Source: Bacteroidia bacterium
GTDB taxonomy: Bacteria; Bacteroidota; Bacteroidia; Bacteroidales; BM520
Assembly: GCA_009930445.1 (NCBI GenBank)
Contig: RZYD01000003.1
Coordinates: 1-38,355, forward strand
Reading direction: 5' to 3'
Length of the DNA stretch: 38,355 nt
Part shown: piece after piece, positions 24,996 to 31,961 of the stretch
How positions within the stretch are numbered: the first letter of the stretch is position 1
How the letters are laid out: each line of letters starts with the position of its first letter
Program-made: the position numbers and the translations under genes
Notes under the pieces: generated by a model
What the model was told of the DNA's origin: nothing
Seen by the model: only the letters and a program-made list of their open reading frames with translations
Databases searched by the model: none

Positions 24996-26507
24996 TCAGT
25001 GCTCCCCCGATAGCGATTCGTTGAACCGAATGGCTTGGTAGGTGAAGAGTTCTGCCTCTTTCCATCCGTTCCATCCGATGCCGGCCTTGTCGCGGCTGCA
25101 ATGTCCAAGTAAGGCTTCGGTGTCCCATCCCGTTTCAATCGCCACTTGTGGTAAATATGTTCCTGAACGGCCTCCTTTACGGATGTATATCCCGTGTACC
25201 CCAGGAATGATTGTGGCTGTATCGGTGACTGGCGTCATGGGGGTCAATAAGCTGACCTCGATGTGCAGCGCATCCAGTTCCTCCGTCGTAACGGGATCAA
25301 AGCGACTGTCGTGGAGTGCTGCGGCAACCGCCATTTCCTGAATAACCAACCAAAGTGGCTCTTTTTCACCAAACCGGCCAATACATCCACGCAGTGCTCC
25401 TTCTTTTCGAAGCGTGACAAAGGCGCCGCAATTCCAATGAAAAATATCCGGCAGAGATTGGATGTCCATTTCCTGAAGTTTTCCGTCGGTCACCACCTCC
25501 TGTATGGTTTTTCGTGCAAAAGCAACGATCTCCTGGCCTTCTTCGGCTGTAACGCTGAAGTCGTTTTCCGACGATTTTATCCCGTCTTTTAGAATTATAG
25601 CGTTGTACCCTACCACCTGATTACGATCGCCGTACTGCGGATGATCGCCCGAATTGGTGTACGACAAAATTTCATAGTGTGTTGTTTCTTCTTTTTCCGA
25701 TAAGCAAAGCAAGGTTAAAATGCTGTTCCAGCCACAGGCTGCAGTGGAAAGCCCTGGGATTCCTTCCCGCTCAACTGCCGTTTTTGTGGCAAGAAAATGC
25801 TCCGCACGATTGGAAAGAATACTTTCCGCTGTTTTTCTGTCGGCAAGCCGGGCCTCTTCATACGAAGGGTAATGGCTGAAATCGGAGCTGACAATGAATA
25901 AATTCTCTTTTGTGAACCACGGTTTGAGCTGCATAGCAAGTTTGCAGCACTCGTCTGCGTTCTGGGTAGTAATTACGATGGGTACAATGGGGGGCATTTC
26001 TTTACCAAAATAGTATTGTAATAACGGAAGTTGTACTTCAATTGCATGTTCGCGTGTGTGCGCTTCGGGAAGGTAGTTAAAAAAAGGATTTTGCAAGAGC
26101 TTTTTCACGGTTTCATGGTCCGTGCTAACCATGCCCAGTGGAGTTATGTAGTTTCCCGGGGCATAGAGCGACGCTCCGGAATGGGTAACATAATGGCTTG
26201 GTGCTAAAATGAAAATTCGTTGGTAAACGTATGGCTTTTTGATTTGTGAAATCGCCGCTGCAGCAGTTTTTCCTGAAAATACATATCCGGCATGTGGAAT
26301 AATCATGCCTCGCAGGATCCCTTCGGCAAAGCTATCCGACGATTTAAATAAACCCCGGATCTCTTTTTCTAACACATCGGGGGCGTGCGGATAAAATCGT
26401 CCCGCCGCCACTGGTTTTCTGTGCGATTCATTGTTTTGTGCCCTGGATCCTGAAAATGAAAATATTCCCATAATGAATAGTAAACAGAGGATTGCAGATT
26501 GCTGCAT
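24996..26507 (-). CDS. exported Memo-AMMECR1 fusion (AmmeMemoRadiSam proteins B and A)
   Basis: A 503-residue fusion with an N-terminal signal peptide (MQQSAILCLLFIMGIFSFSGSRA-Q). Residues about 30-300 are a Memo domain: RKPVAAGRFYPHAP, GMIIPHAGYVFSGKTAAAA, ILAPSHYVTHSG, HAIEVQLPLLQYYFG and SSDFSHYPSYEEA. Residues about 325-490 are AMMECR1: GAFVTLRKEGALRGCIGRF, AAALHDSRFDPVT, HIEVSLLTPMTPV and YLPQVAIETGW. These two families, with a radical SAM enzyme, form the AmmeMemoRadiSam system of unknown function; no radical SAM partner is adjacent. The start at 26507 is chosen because the signal peptide begins there and a -7 element lies directly upstream; the open frame continues to 26642 without family sequence. 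Confidence 0.9.
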   Translation of the reverse strand: MQQSAILCLLFIMGIFSFSGSRAQNNESHRKPVAAGRFYPHAPDVLEKEIRGLFKSSDSFAEGILRGMIIPHAGYVFSGKTAAAAISQIKKPYVYQRIFILAPSHYVTHSGASLYAPGNYITPLGMVSTDHETVKKLLQNPFFNYLPEAHTREHAIEVQLPLLQYYFGKEMPPIVPIVITTQNADECCKLAMQLKPWFTKENLFIVSSDFSHYPSYEEARLADRKTAESILSNRAEHFLATKTAVEREGIPGLSTAACGWNSILTLLCLSEKEETTHYEILSYTNSGDHPQYGDRNQVVGYNAIILKDGIKSSENDFSVTAEEGQEIVAFARKTIQEVVTDGKLQEMDIQSLPDIFHWNCGAFVTLRKEGALRGCIGRFGEKEPLWLVIQEMAVAAALHDSRFDPVTTEELDALHIEVSLLTPMTPVTDTATIIPGVHGIYIRKGGRSGTYLPQVAIETGWDTEALLGHCSRDKAGIGWNGWKEAELFTYQAIRFNESLSGEH

Positions 26508-26523
26508 ACGTTTCCTTTTGTTA

Positions 26524-26531
26524 CAAAGATA
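26524..26531 (-). promoter_or_regulatory. -7 element upstream of the Memo-AMMECR1 gene
   Basis: TATCTTTG on the minus strand matches TAnnTTTG exactly, 16 bases before the ATG at 26507. It falls inside the longer open frame and so supports the shorter protein. Confidence 0.5.
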
Positions 26532-26796
26532 CAAACACATTTTTTTATAAGGACATGGGGGAGTGCGGAATTTCAGATCAAGCGTCTGGATACATTCCGT
26601 TTTCATCGAATAATAATGGTTTTTTTTAAAAAAAAGTTCCATCGGAAGGGTTATTTTTTTGATTTTTTTGTATTAACAGGAAATGATGATAGTTAACGAT
26701 AATTCTTAGCAGGAAATAAAACAGGTTGCATCCTTATAATTGGAGGGGTGGTTGCGTGCCTGATTAAATAAATCTGTTAACCATAAAACAAAAAAG

Positions 26797-27276
26797 ATGA
26801 AAAAAGTGCAAAAAATTTGGGTGGTAGTGTTGCTGCTGAGTATGGCAGCACCATGGTGTGTCGGGAATACAATACAGTTTTCTGAACCCCGTTTCAGAAT
26901 TAAAATTATTTTTACCTCTTATTTTCGGTCGGCCAAGAAAATGTGTCTCGATGGGTTTGGACTTTGCTTCGCACATTTTATTCAATTTACGGATAATCTT
27001 CCTGTTTCAGAAACAGAAATGGCTGTGGTTGCTGGGGTAACAGAAGATGGCAGTACCCTTGTACTGGAGTTTTCTGAAGAAGGGTTACGTAAATTTGAAC
27101 AGGGTGCGATGCTGGAAAAATTTGAGGGCCGTTCACATGTAGTATTTGATGAGAATCTGGTGTTGGATAGGCGGGTACTTGAGGCATTGGGGTTACCTTT
27201 ATCGCAAAAATTTAATACCAATACCTTCCCGGTTTACAAGGCCAATGGCCGGTTCTATGTGGAAGTGAAGTTGTGA
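26797..27276 (+). CDS. small exported protein of unknown function
   Basis: A 159-residue protein with a signal peptide (MKKVQKIWVVVLLLSMAAPWCVG-N). The mature part is short and beta-rich at the C-terminal end (GSTLVLEFSEEGLRKFEQG, then FDENLVLDRRVLEALGLP, ending FPVYKANGRFYVEVKL). I do not recognise a family. The ATG follows an A-rich stretch typical of Bacteroidota start regions. It stands alone, divergent from the Memo-AMMECR1 gene, and is followed by a very strong terminator, which supports expression. The 154 bases before it hold no clear consensus promoter. Confidence 0.75.
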   Translation: MKKVQKIWVVVLLLSMAAPWCVGNTIQFSEPRFRIKIIFTSYFRSAKKMCLDGFGLCFAHFIQFTDNLPVSETEMAVVAGVTEDGSTLVLEFSEEGLRKFEQGAMLEKFEGRSHVVFDENLVLDRRVLEALGLPLSQKFNTNTFPVYKANGRFYVEVKL

Positions 27277-27283
27277 GGAATTT

Positions 27284-27325
27284 GCAGAGGCTGCCGGTTG
27301 GGGCAGCCTCTGCCAGTCTTTTTTT
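27284..27325 (+). terminator. strong intrinsic terminator after the small exported protein gene
   Basis: A perfect 12-bp stem (GCAGAGGCTGCC/GGCAGCCTCTGC, loop GGTTGG), followed after CAG-TC by a run of seven T. It starts 8 bases after the stop codon. Confidence 0.9.
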
Positions 27326-27405
27326 CGGCTTTTTCTCGCTCTGGGATGAATTATGTTTTCCACCTTTGGATGGCGGGGATTGCAGTTTGTTCCTAAACAA
27401 TAGAC

Positions 27406-27634
27406 CTAGCCGGCTTTAAGCTTCGGGGTTTTCCAGAAAGAGTGCAACCGCAAGAGGTTATTAAATGCCTGTATGGTTTTTCCTTAGGGATTTGTGCCAT
27501 AATGCTATTCCTTTCGCGAAGGCCGCTGTTGGCTGATGATCAATTGTCCCTTTGCAGGGATCATCACGAAAGTCAGAAGAAGAAATAAATGGCCATTTTG
27601 TATGCTTGGATGTTTTCTTCCTTTTTTCTATAGT
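27406..27634 (-). pseudogene. possible degraded reading frame with one frameshift
   Basis: The 320-base gap between the terminator (27325) and the lipoprotein gene (27646) has no intact gene. On the minus strand two open segments can be joined by a single frameshift near 27465-27475: one reading KWPFISSSDFRDDPCKGTID and HQPTAAFAKGIALWHKSLRK, the next reading TIQAFNNLLRLHSFWKTPK and ending at TAG 27406-27408. There is no start codon. The residues look protein-like (Trp, His, balanced charge) and may be the remnant of a mobile element or lost gene, but I recognise no family. Confidence 0.25.
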
Positions 27635-27645
27635 TTATATCCGGA

Positions 27646-28740
27646 TTAACATCCTCCGGCAGGGGCAGTTTTTATTTCCCCAACAGGCATTGCTTTTTGT
27701 GCGGCAGGGTCTGACTTATCGACTACAAAGGGGTACCCGTGAATCCTTGTCTTGGAAAAGGCATGGTATACTATGGGATCCCGCTCCATCATGACTCCGT
27801 TCATAAAGGAATTTGCCCCGTAATTGAGAGATTTAGCATTATAACCAATCAGATTAAGGTAGGCAATTACAAACGCACTGTGCTGTCCCGTAAAGCAATA
27901 CGGTACAATCGTTTTGTCCGGTGGCAGTGTACTTAGAAATGTCGCACGACCTAGCGATTTTTTGGGGTCATACTGAATGGCTCCTGGGAAATGGCCCAGC
28001 GAATAGAGATCCTCTGGCCAATAGTTGATAATATAATAGTTATCCTTGGTTTCAAACAGCTCGTTAACATTGATACTATATTTTTCAAATCCGTTATTGA
28101 GCAGCTGGATGGCTCTTTCCCTGAGAATGGCGTATCCATCTGTTTTTGTTGTCATTACCTCCGGATATCCGTTTGCCGGCCCTTTAGGGTTTGGTTGCAA
28201 CTCCAACTGGTCTGCAAAGTTGTTCGTACTATTGCTGAGCCATCGATCCCCGGCAAAACTGGCATCCCAGGCACTCATGCCCCACCGTATGGCAAATACA
28301 TTATCATATCCCAGCATCCGAAGTATCGATGTAGCAAAACTGGATGACTGCCCGGCATAACAAACCAGGACAATTTTCGAGAAACTTGGTGCATCAATCT
28401 GGTTTTCAAAATAGGGTATCAATTCTTCCATTTGCAGGTTTTTGGCCCCGCTGATATGTCCGTTGTTGTAATCAGCCGGCCTGCGGATATCAATGACAGG
28501 GTAATGGTTCAGGTTAGCGTAAACTTCTTCGGCATCGATCATTGTCGGCACAATTTTACTGTTGATCAGGTCACCGGAATTTTCAATGTACGTAATCAAA
28601 TTTTCAAATTGGTTCTGCTTTACCTGCACGGCCTGTGCGGTATCATCCGTTTCACGCGTGGTGTTCCCTCCACAACTGCCAAGGATAACAGCTGCCAGTA
28701 GTGAACTTATCAGTAACCCTGTGATTTTTTTCATCATCAT
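27646..28740 (-). CDS. double-rhodanese lipoprotein with C-terminal Gly-Gly-Cys
   Basis: A 364-residue lipoprotein: the lipobox VILGSC puts the lipidated Cys at residue 23. Two rhodanese domains follow. In the first (about 65-165) the active loop is VCYAGQSSS with Cys127; in the second (about 215-320) it is YCFTGQHSA with Cys282, both in the usual C-x5 loop form. The tail (EIKTAPAGGC) ends in Gly-Gly-Cys with codons GGA GGA TGT before TAA. Rhodaneses carry sulfane sulfur as a Cys persulfide; here this would happen on the periplasmic side or cell surface. Downstream gene of the sulfur cluster, with a separate promoter-like element 90 bases upstream. Shared tail with the next two genes is the key oddity. 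Confidence 0.9.
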   Translation of the reverse strand: MMMKKITGLLISSLLAAVILGSCGGNTTRETDDTAQAVQVKQNQFENLITYIENSGDLINSKIVPTMIDAEEVYANLNHYPVIDIRRPADYNNGHISGAKNLQMEELIPYFENQIDAPSFSKIVLVCYAGQSSSFATSILRMLGYDNVFAIRWGMSAWDASFAGDRWLSNSTNNFADQLELQPNPKGPANGYPEVMTTKTDGYAILRERAIQLLNNGFEKYSINVNELFETKDNYYIINYWPEDLYSLGHFPGAIQYDPKKSLGRATFLSTLPPDKTIVPYCFTGQHSAFVIAYLNLIGYNAKSLNYGANSFMNGVMMERDPIVYHAFSKTRIHGYPFVVDKSDPAAQKAMPVGEIKTAPAGGC

Positions 28741-28829
28741 GTTTTTTGTTTTTATTATCTATAAATATCAATAAATGAATATCTTTTTGTTTGTCTTTAT
28801 TATTGTGATTTGGTCAACAATAAGTACAA

Positions 28830-28837
28830 CAAAATTA
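28830..28837 (-). promoter_or_regulatory. -7 element upstream of the double-rhodanese lipoprotein gene
   Basis: TAATTTTG on the minus strand is an exact TAnnTTTG match and equals the -7 of the rpsF and lipoprotein promoters. The leader would be about 85 bases. The 135-base gap before this gene is the largest inside the cluster. Confidence 0.45.
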
Positions 28838-28875
28838 AATGATTAGAGTAGTAAACGAATAAATGGAATTTTAGT

Positions 28876-29466
28876 TCAACAGCCTCCGGCGGCTGGCGTC
28901 GTTTGAATCGTTTTCATAATCGGTTTTGGTACTGGAGCAGATGTTTCCGTATTCGAGAAATATTTCGGGTAATCGAATTTGGCTTTTTCTTCTGCATAGC
29001 TGTTAAATTTAGGCTTGTAGGATTTGATTACATTCTGGCGGGCGAAATCATACCCTCCGGCGAGAATATTGAGGTCGTTAAAGCCGGCATTACGCAGGAT
29101 AATCCATCCCTGTACTGCGGCACGTTCGGTTTCGGCAACCAAAACAATAGGTTTGTTGGCATGCCGGATTTGCCGGATACATTTGTGGCACAGGATTTTT
29201 TCTACGGGCATATTAACGGCTCCGGGGATATGATGAATTTCAAAACGGTCGGCATGCCGGAGGTCGATAAACATTACCGGAGATTCGGGCGCGTTCAGCG
29301 CCTGATACAGCTCCCGTAGTGAAAAATAATGATCCTTTGAAAACTCGATACGCCCGTCGATGTACCCGGGAGGGGTTTTGGGCGTCAAGATCGTAGTGGA
29401 AACAAAACCCAGCAGCACAAGGGCCAGGAATGAAAGGGCTGCTATGGTAATTTTATTTGTTTTCAT
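28876..29466 (-). CDS. membrane-anchored rhodanese-like protein lacking the catalytic Cys, with C-terminal Gly-Gly-Cys
   Basis: A 196-residue protein with an N-terminal hydrophobic segment (residues about 6-27), either signal anchor or signal peptide, then one rhodanese domain (about 45-145: FIDLRHADRFEIHHIPGAVNMP, GFNDLNILAGGYD). The active-site loop reads VLVAETERAAV, so the position normally held by Cys is Ala111. A CHKC motif (residues 93-96) lies in the middle of the domain. A tail of about 50 residues rich in Lys, Pro and Thr (SAPVPKPIMKTIQTT) ends PAAGGC, codons GGA GGC TGT then TGA. It may be a sulfur carrier or docking protein whose only strictly C-terminal thiol replaces the lost loop Cys. 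It lies 45 bases after the transporter-rhodanese gene. Confidence 0.88.
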   Translation of the reverse strand: MKTNKITIAALSFLALVLLGFVSTTILTPKTPPGYIDGRIEFSKDHYFSLRELYQALNAPESPVMFIDLRHADRFEIHHIPGAVNMPVEKILCHKCIRQIRHANKPIVLVAETERAAVQGWIILRNAGFNDLNILAGGYDFARQNVIKSYKPKFNSYAEEKAKFDYPKYFSNTETSAPVPKPIMKTIQTTPAAGGC

Positions 29467-29511
29467 AGAATAACAGTATTGATTTCACGAGTATTATTTT
29501 TATAGAGTGCT

Positions 29512-30726
29512 TTAACATCCGCCCTCCACAGCAATGATTTTTGGTTTCACGGGTGCCACCACTGATGGTTTGGCGCTGTTTTCAATGCCCTGAAAGAATT
29601 TTGCTGCTTTGATCCGGAACTGGTATTTATCCATTAGCGGCTTGTAGGCGGGACTGGTAGGAGTAAGCGCTGCGTTGTCAGCAGCAAAAATCTGTTCAAA
29701 AAAGGTATTCAGTCCCCCTTCCAAAATTCTGATATTTTTTATACCTGATTGATAAAGAAGCACATAGGCGTCTTCTGTTAGTACACCAGCATTGGAATAA
29801 AGAATTACTTCCTCTTTGTCATTGAAAAAGGCTCTCCACCGGGGGGCCGTGATTTCATCCAGCGGAATGTGAACAGCACCAGGCAGAGAAAAATAGTTGT
29901 ATTCTTCTGCAGTTCTGATGTCTGCCAGTACCGGTGCGAATTCTTTGTGCATGAGTTTGAAGGCTAATTCATCGGTATCGATGAAACGGCTGTTGTCGTT
30001 GAGTAGTGCACTGATCTCCTCTGCTGCCGGAATACTGCCTTTATTATTTCGCTCTGCCGGAATAAATAACACTACAACACCAAGCAGTACAAGCACTGCC
30101 GCAGCAATCCCGTTTCCTTTCAGAACGCTTTGTTTTACCTGTTGAATTCCGTTGATTTTATTTTCAATGCGTTGTGTGATAGCAAACGCTGCAATGGCCA
30201 TGACAATAAGCAGAAAGGCAAATAGCCCCTGTGAAATGCCGAGGGTGTCATAAATTTTTATTGGGCCCAGTGCTGAAGCATTGTGCAGATTTTCAAATAG
30301 CGGATAACTTTCCGCAAAAAGTAATATTCCCAGCAGAATTCCTCCTAAAAAGAACATGGCATCGATTTTTCCTGTGGCTGCTCCCGCCAGGCTTGTTCCA
30401 GGACAGAATCCCCCGATCACAAAGCCAAAGCCCATGATAACCCCACCAACAAGGGTACTCCATAAAAACGTGGGATTGATAAACACCAGGTTCATGTCGA
30501 TAATCCCGAAATGGTTACCCAGTATCAATCCGACCATTGCGGTAACCGCGGCAGTAAAAAATACGCGTAAAACGACGAAGTCATAGCCGTAAAATACCCC
30601 GGCCAGCTTTCTTGAACTTCCGAATCCGGCTTGTTCGAGGACTGCGCCAAAGAGTACGCCGATAATCAGTGCAATGATTAAATCAAATTCGCTGCTGATG
30701 ATTCCGTAGGGTACTAATGGTCCCAT
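29512..30726 (-). CDS. YeeE/YedE-family transporter fused to a Cys-less rhodanese domain, with C-terminal Gly-Gly-Cys
   Basis: A 404-residue fusion. Residues about 13-190 hold the sulfur-transport fold (PF04143, as in TsuA/YeeE) with the conserved Cys108 in GFVIGGFCPGTSLAGA and LEQAGFGSSRKLAG. A further helix (about 207-223) leads to a rhodanese domain (about 245-345: LADIRTAEEYNYFSLPGAVHIP, IKNIRILEGGLNTFF). Its active loop reads YSNAGVLTEDA, with Ser311 where the catalytic Cys is expected. The tail (SVVAPVKPKIIAVEGGC) ends Gly-Gly-Cys, codons GGC GGA TGT before TAA. By family it would move thiosulfate or a related sulfur compound across the inner membrane. It lies 18 bases after the other YeeE/YedE gene. 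Confidence 0.9.
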   Translation of the reverse strand: MGPLVPYGIISSEFDLIIALIIGVLFGAVLEQAGFGSSRKLAGVFYGYDFVVLRVFFTAAVTAMVGLILGNHFGIIDMNLVFINPTFLWSTLVGGVIMGFGFVIGGFCPGTSLAGAATGKIDAMFFLGGILLGILLFAESYPLFENLHNASALGPIKIYDTLGISQGLFAFLLIVMAIAAFAITQRIENKINGIQQVKQSVLKGNGIAAAVLVLLGVVVLFIPAERNNKGSIPAAEEISALLNDNSRFIDTDELAFKLMHKEFAPVLADIRTAEEYNYFSLPGAVHIPLDEITAPRWRAFFNDKEEVILYSNAGVLTEDAYVLLYQSGIKNIRILEGGLNTFFEQIFAADNAALTPTSPAYKPLMDKYQFRIKAAKFFQGIENSAKPSVVAPVKPKIIAVEGGC

Positions 30727-30744
30727 AATAGTATTGTTTTTAAA

Positions 30745-31260
30745 TTATAACCAAAGTTTTTTAAACATCCAGGCGATGAGGTAGCCTGTTCCGAAGATGG
30801 CGATCAGGGTAAGAAAACCCGCTGTAGAGAGCACTGCCATCCCGCTAAGGGCAGCTCCGCTGGTACATCCTCTGCCGAGTTGTGCCCCGATGCCAAACAA
30901 CATCCCTCCAATAACGGCCATAATTAACCGTGTTCTGTTGCTGATACGCGGGCCTTTCTCGATGGTGAATTTCATCCTGTCGGAAACAATCCCCGAAAAG
31001 TTTCCGCCAATTACCATCCCTATAGCCAGAAAAACCAGCCATGAAATCAATGGCTTCTGTCCACCGGTAACGTATTTACTGTAGAAAGTTGTTTCATTGG
31101 CATGATCAGGAGCTACGGCATTCACAGCACTTACCACTACACTCTTCATCGCACCGCTGGCACCTAATCCTCGCCCGCTGAAATAAAATGCTCCCAGTAA
31201 TACCAGGCCCAGCAGGAAACCGGCAAGATACGAATTCATATATCGGCTCTTTTTTTCCAT
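30745..31260 (-). CDS. YeeE/YedE-family (sulfur transport) membrane protein, half-size
   Basis: A 171-residue membrane protein with three or four helices (about 10-28, 72-90, 112-128, 145-165). The family motif is near the C-terminal end: FGIGAQLGRGCTSGAALSG, with Cys132 matching the essential Cys of TsuA-type thiosulfate channels. Together with the next gene, which holds the other half-motif (GFCPGTS), it probably makes a complete two-chain transporter. The ATG at 31260 is chosen: the open frame upstream to 31344 is a Lys/Arg-rich read of the cytochrome b C-terminal coding region. It starts 10 bases after cytochrome b. Confidence 0.88.
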   Translation of the reverse strand: MEKKSRYMNSYLAGFLLGLVLLGAFYFSGRGLGASGAMKSVVVSAVNAVAPDHANETTFYSKYVTGGQKPLISWLVFLAIGMVIGGNFSGIVSDRMKFTIEKGPRISNRTRLIMAVIGGMLFGIGAQLGRGCTSGAALSGMAVLSTAGFLTLIAIFGTGYLIAWMFKKLWL

Positions 31261-31270
31261 AGCTTTTGTT

Positions 31271-31945
31271 TTATTGTGGTTGATCCATTTTTTTATTCGT
31301 GTCTTCCTTCTCTTCTTCCGCTTTATCGTCTTCCACCTCTTCATATCCGGTTATCATGGCCTTGAGATTACTGGTTACTGTGGTCCCGGTGCTGATCAGA
31401 TACAGATGAACAATGACAAACACCAGTAACAAAAATGCACCTGCCGAATGAATGATAGCCACATCTTTTAATCCTGAAATGCCCAGTGATTCAACCCCGC
31501 TGCCCTGTGGGTATCGGTAAAACATATATAAGAGGCCGGAAACAACCATCACGGGGATGATTAGAATCTTTAATCCCAGATATACCAGGCGCTGCAATGG
31601 ATTCAGTTTACTAAGGGTGGTTTTTTTTGTGGGATGTGGCGCATTACGAAAAATTCCGGTCAGATAATATTCAATCTGCGCTTTAAGATTTTTTGTGGTC
31701 GGAATATAATTTCGCCATTGGTCGGTTACAAAATGCCAGAAAATGGCGAGCCCAATAAGCCCGATAAATGCCCAGGCCGCATAGTTGTGCCATGTTACGG
31801 CCGTTTCAAACCCAAAAAGATTATATGAAGAGTGAATTTCAAATCCCGTAAGGGCCAGAAAGAAAATTAGTGCAGCCTGTGACCAGTGCCAGAACCGTTC
31901 AAATTTATGATAAATGTAAACTTCCTTTGTTTTCTTTGGTTTCAT
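31271..31945 (-). CDS. cytochrome b subunit (PhsC/FdhI-like, cytochrome b561 type)
   Basis: A 224-residue membrane protein of the thiosulfate-reductase/formate-dehydrogenase cytochrome b family. Four helices with likely haem-b His are visible: KFERFWHWSQAALIFFLALTG, TWHNYAAWAFIGLIGLAIFWHF, LKILIIPVMVVSGLLYMFY and IHSAGAFLLLVFVIVHLYLIS. The C-terminal tail (about 195-224) is strongly charged, rich in Glu, Asp and Lys. It would take electrons from the quinone pool and pass them to the octaheme cytochrome encoded 16 bases upstream. The ATG at 31945 is used; the open frame extends further into the upstream gene. Confidence 0.9.
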   Translation of the reverse strand: MKPKKTKEVYIYHKFERFWHWSQAALIFFLALTGFEIHSSYNLFGFETAVTWHNYAAWAFIGLIGLAIFWHFVTDQWRNYIPTTKNLKAQIEYYLTGIFRNAPHPTKKTTLSKLNPLQRLVYLGLKILIIPVMVVSGLLYMFYRYPQGSGVESLGISGLKDVAIIHSAGAFLLLVFVIVHLYLISTGTTVTSNLKAMITGYEEVEDDKAEEEKEDTNKKMDQPQ

Positions 31946-31961
31946 GTCCGAAATGTTTGGA

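Noticed and set aside
26797..27276. Small exported protein as another member of the GGC-tail family
   Set aside because: It ends FYVEVKL and has no Cys near the C-terminus.
27646..30726. GGC tails as a by-product of a duplicated DNA segment or terminator sequence
   Set aside because: The last nine coding bases differ at synonymous positions, the stop codons differ, and no shared hairpin follows; the similarity is at protein level only.
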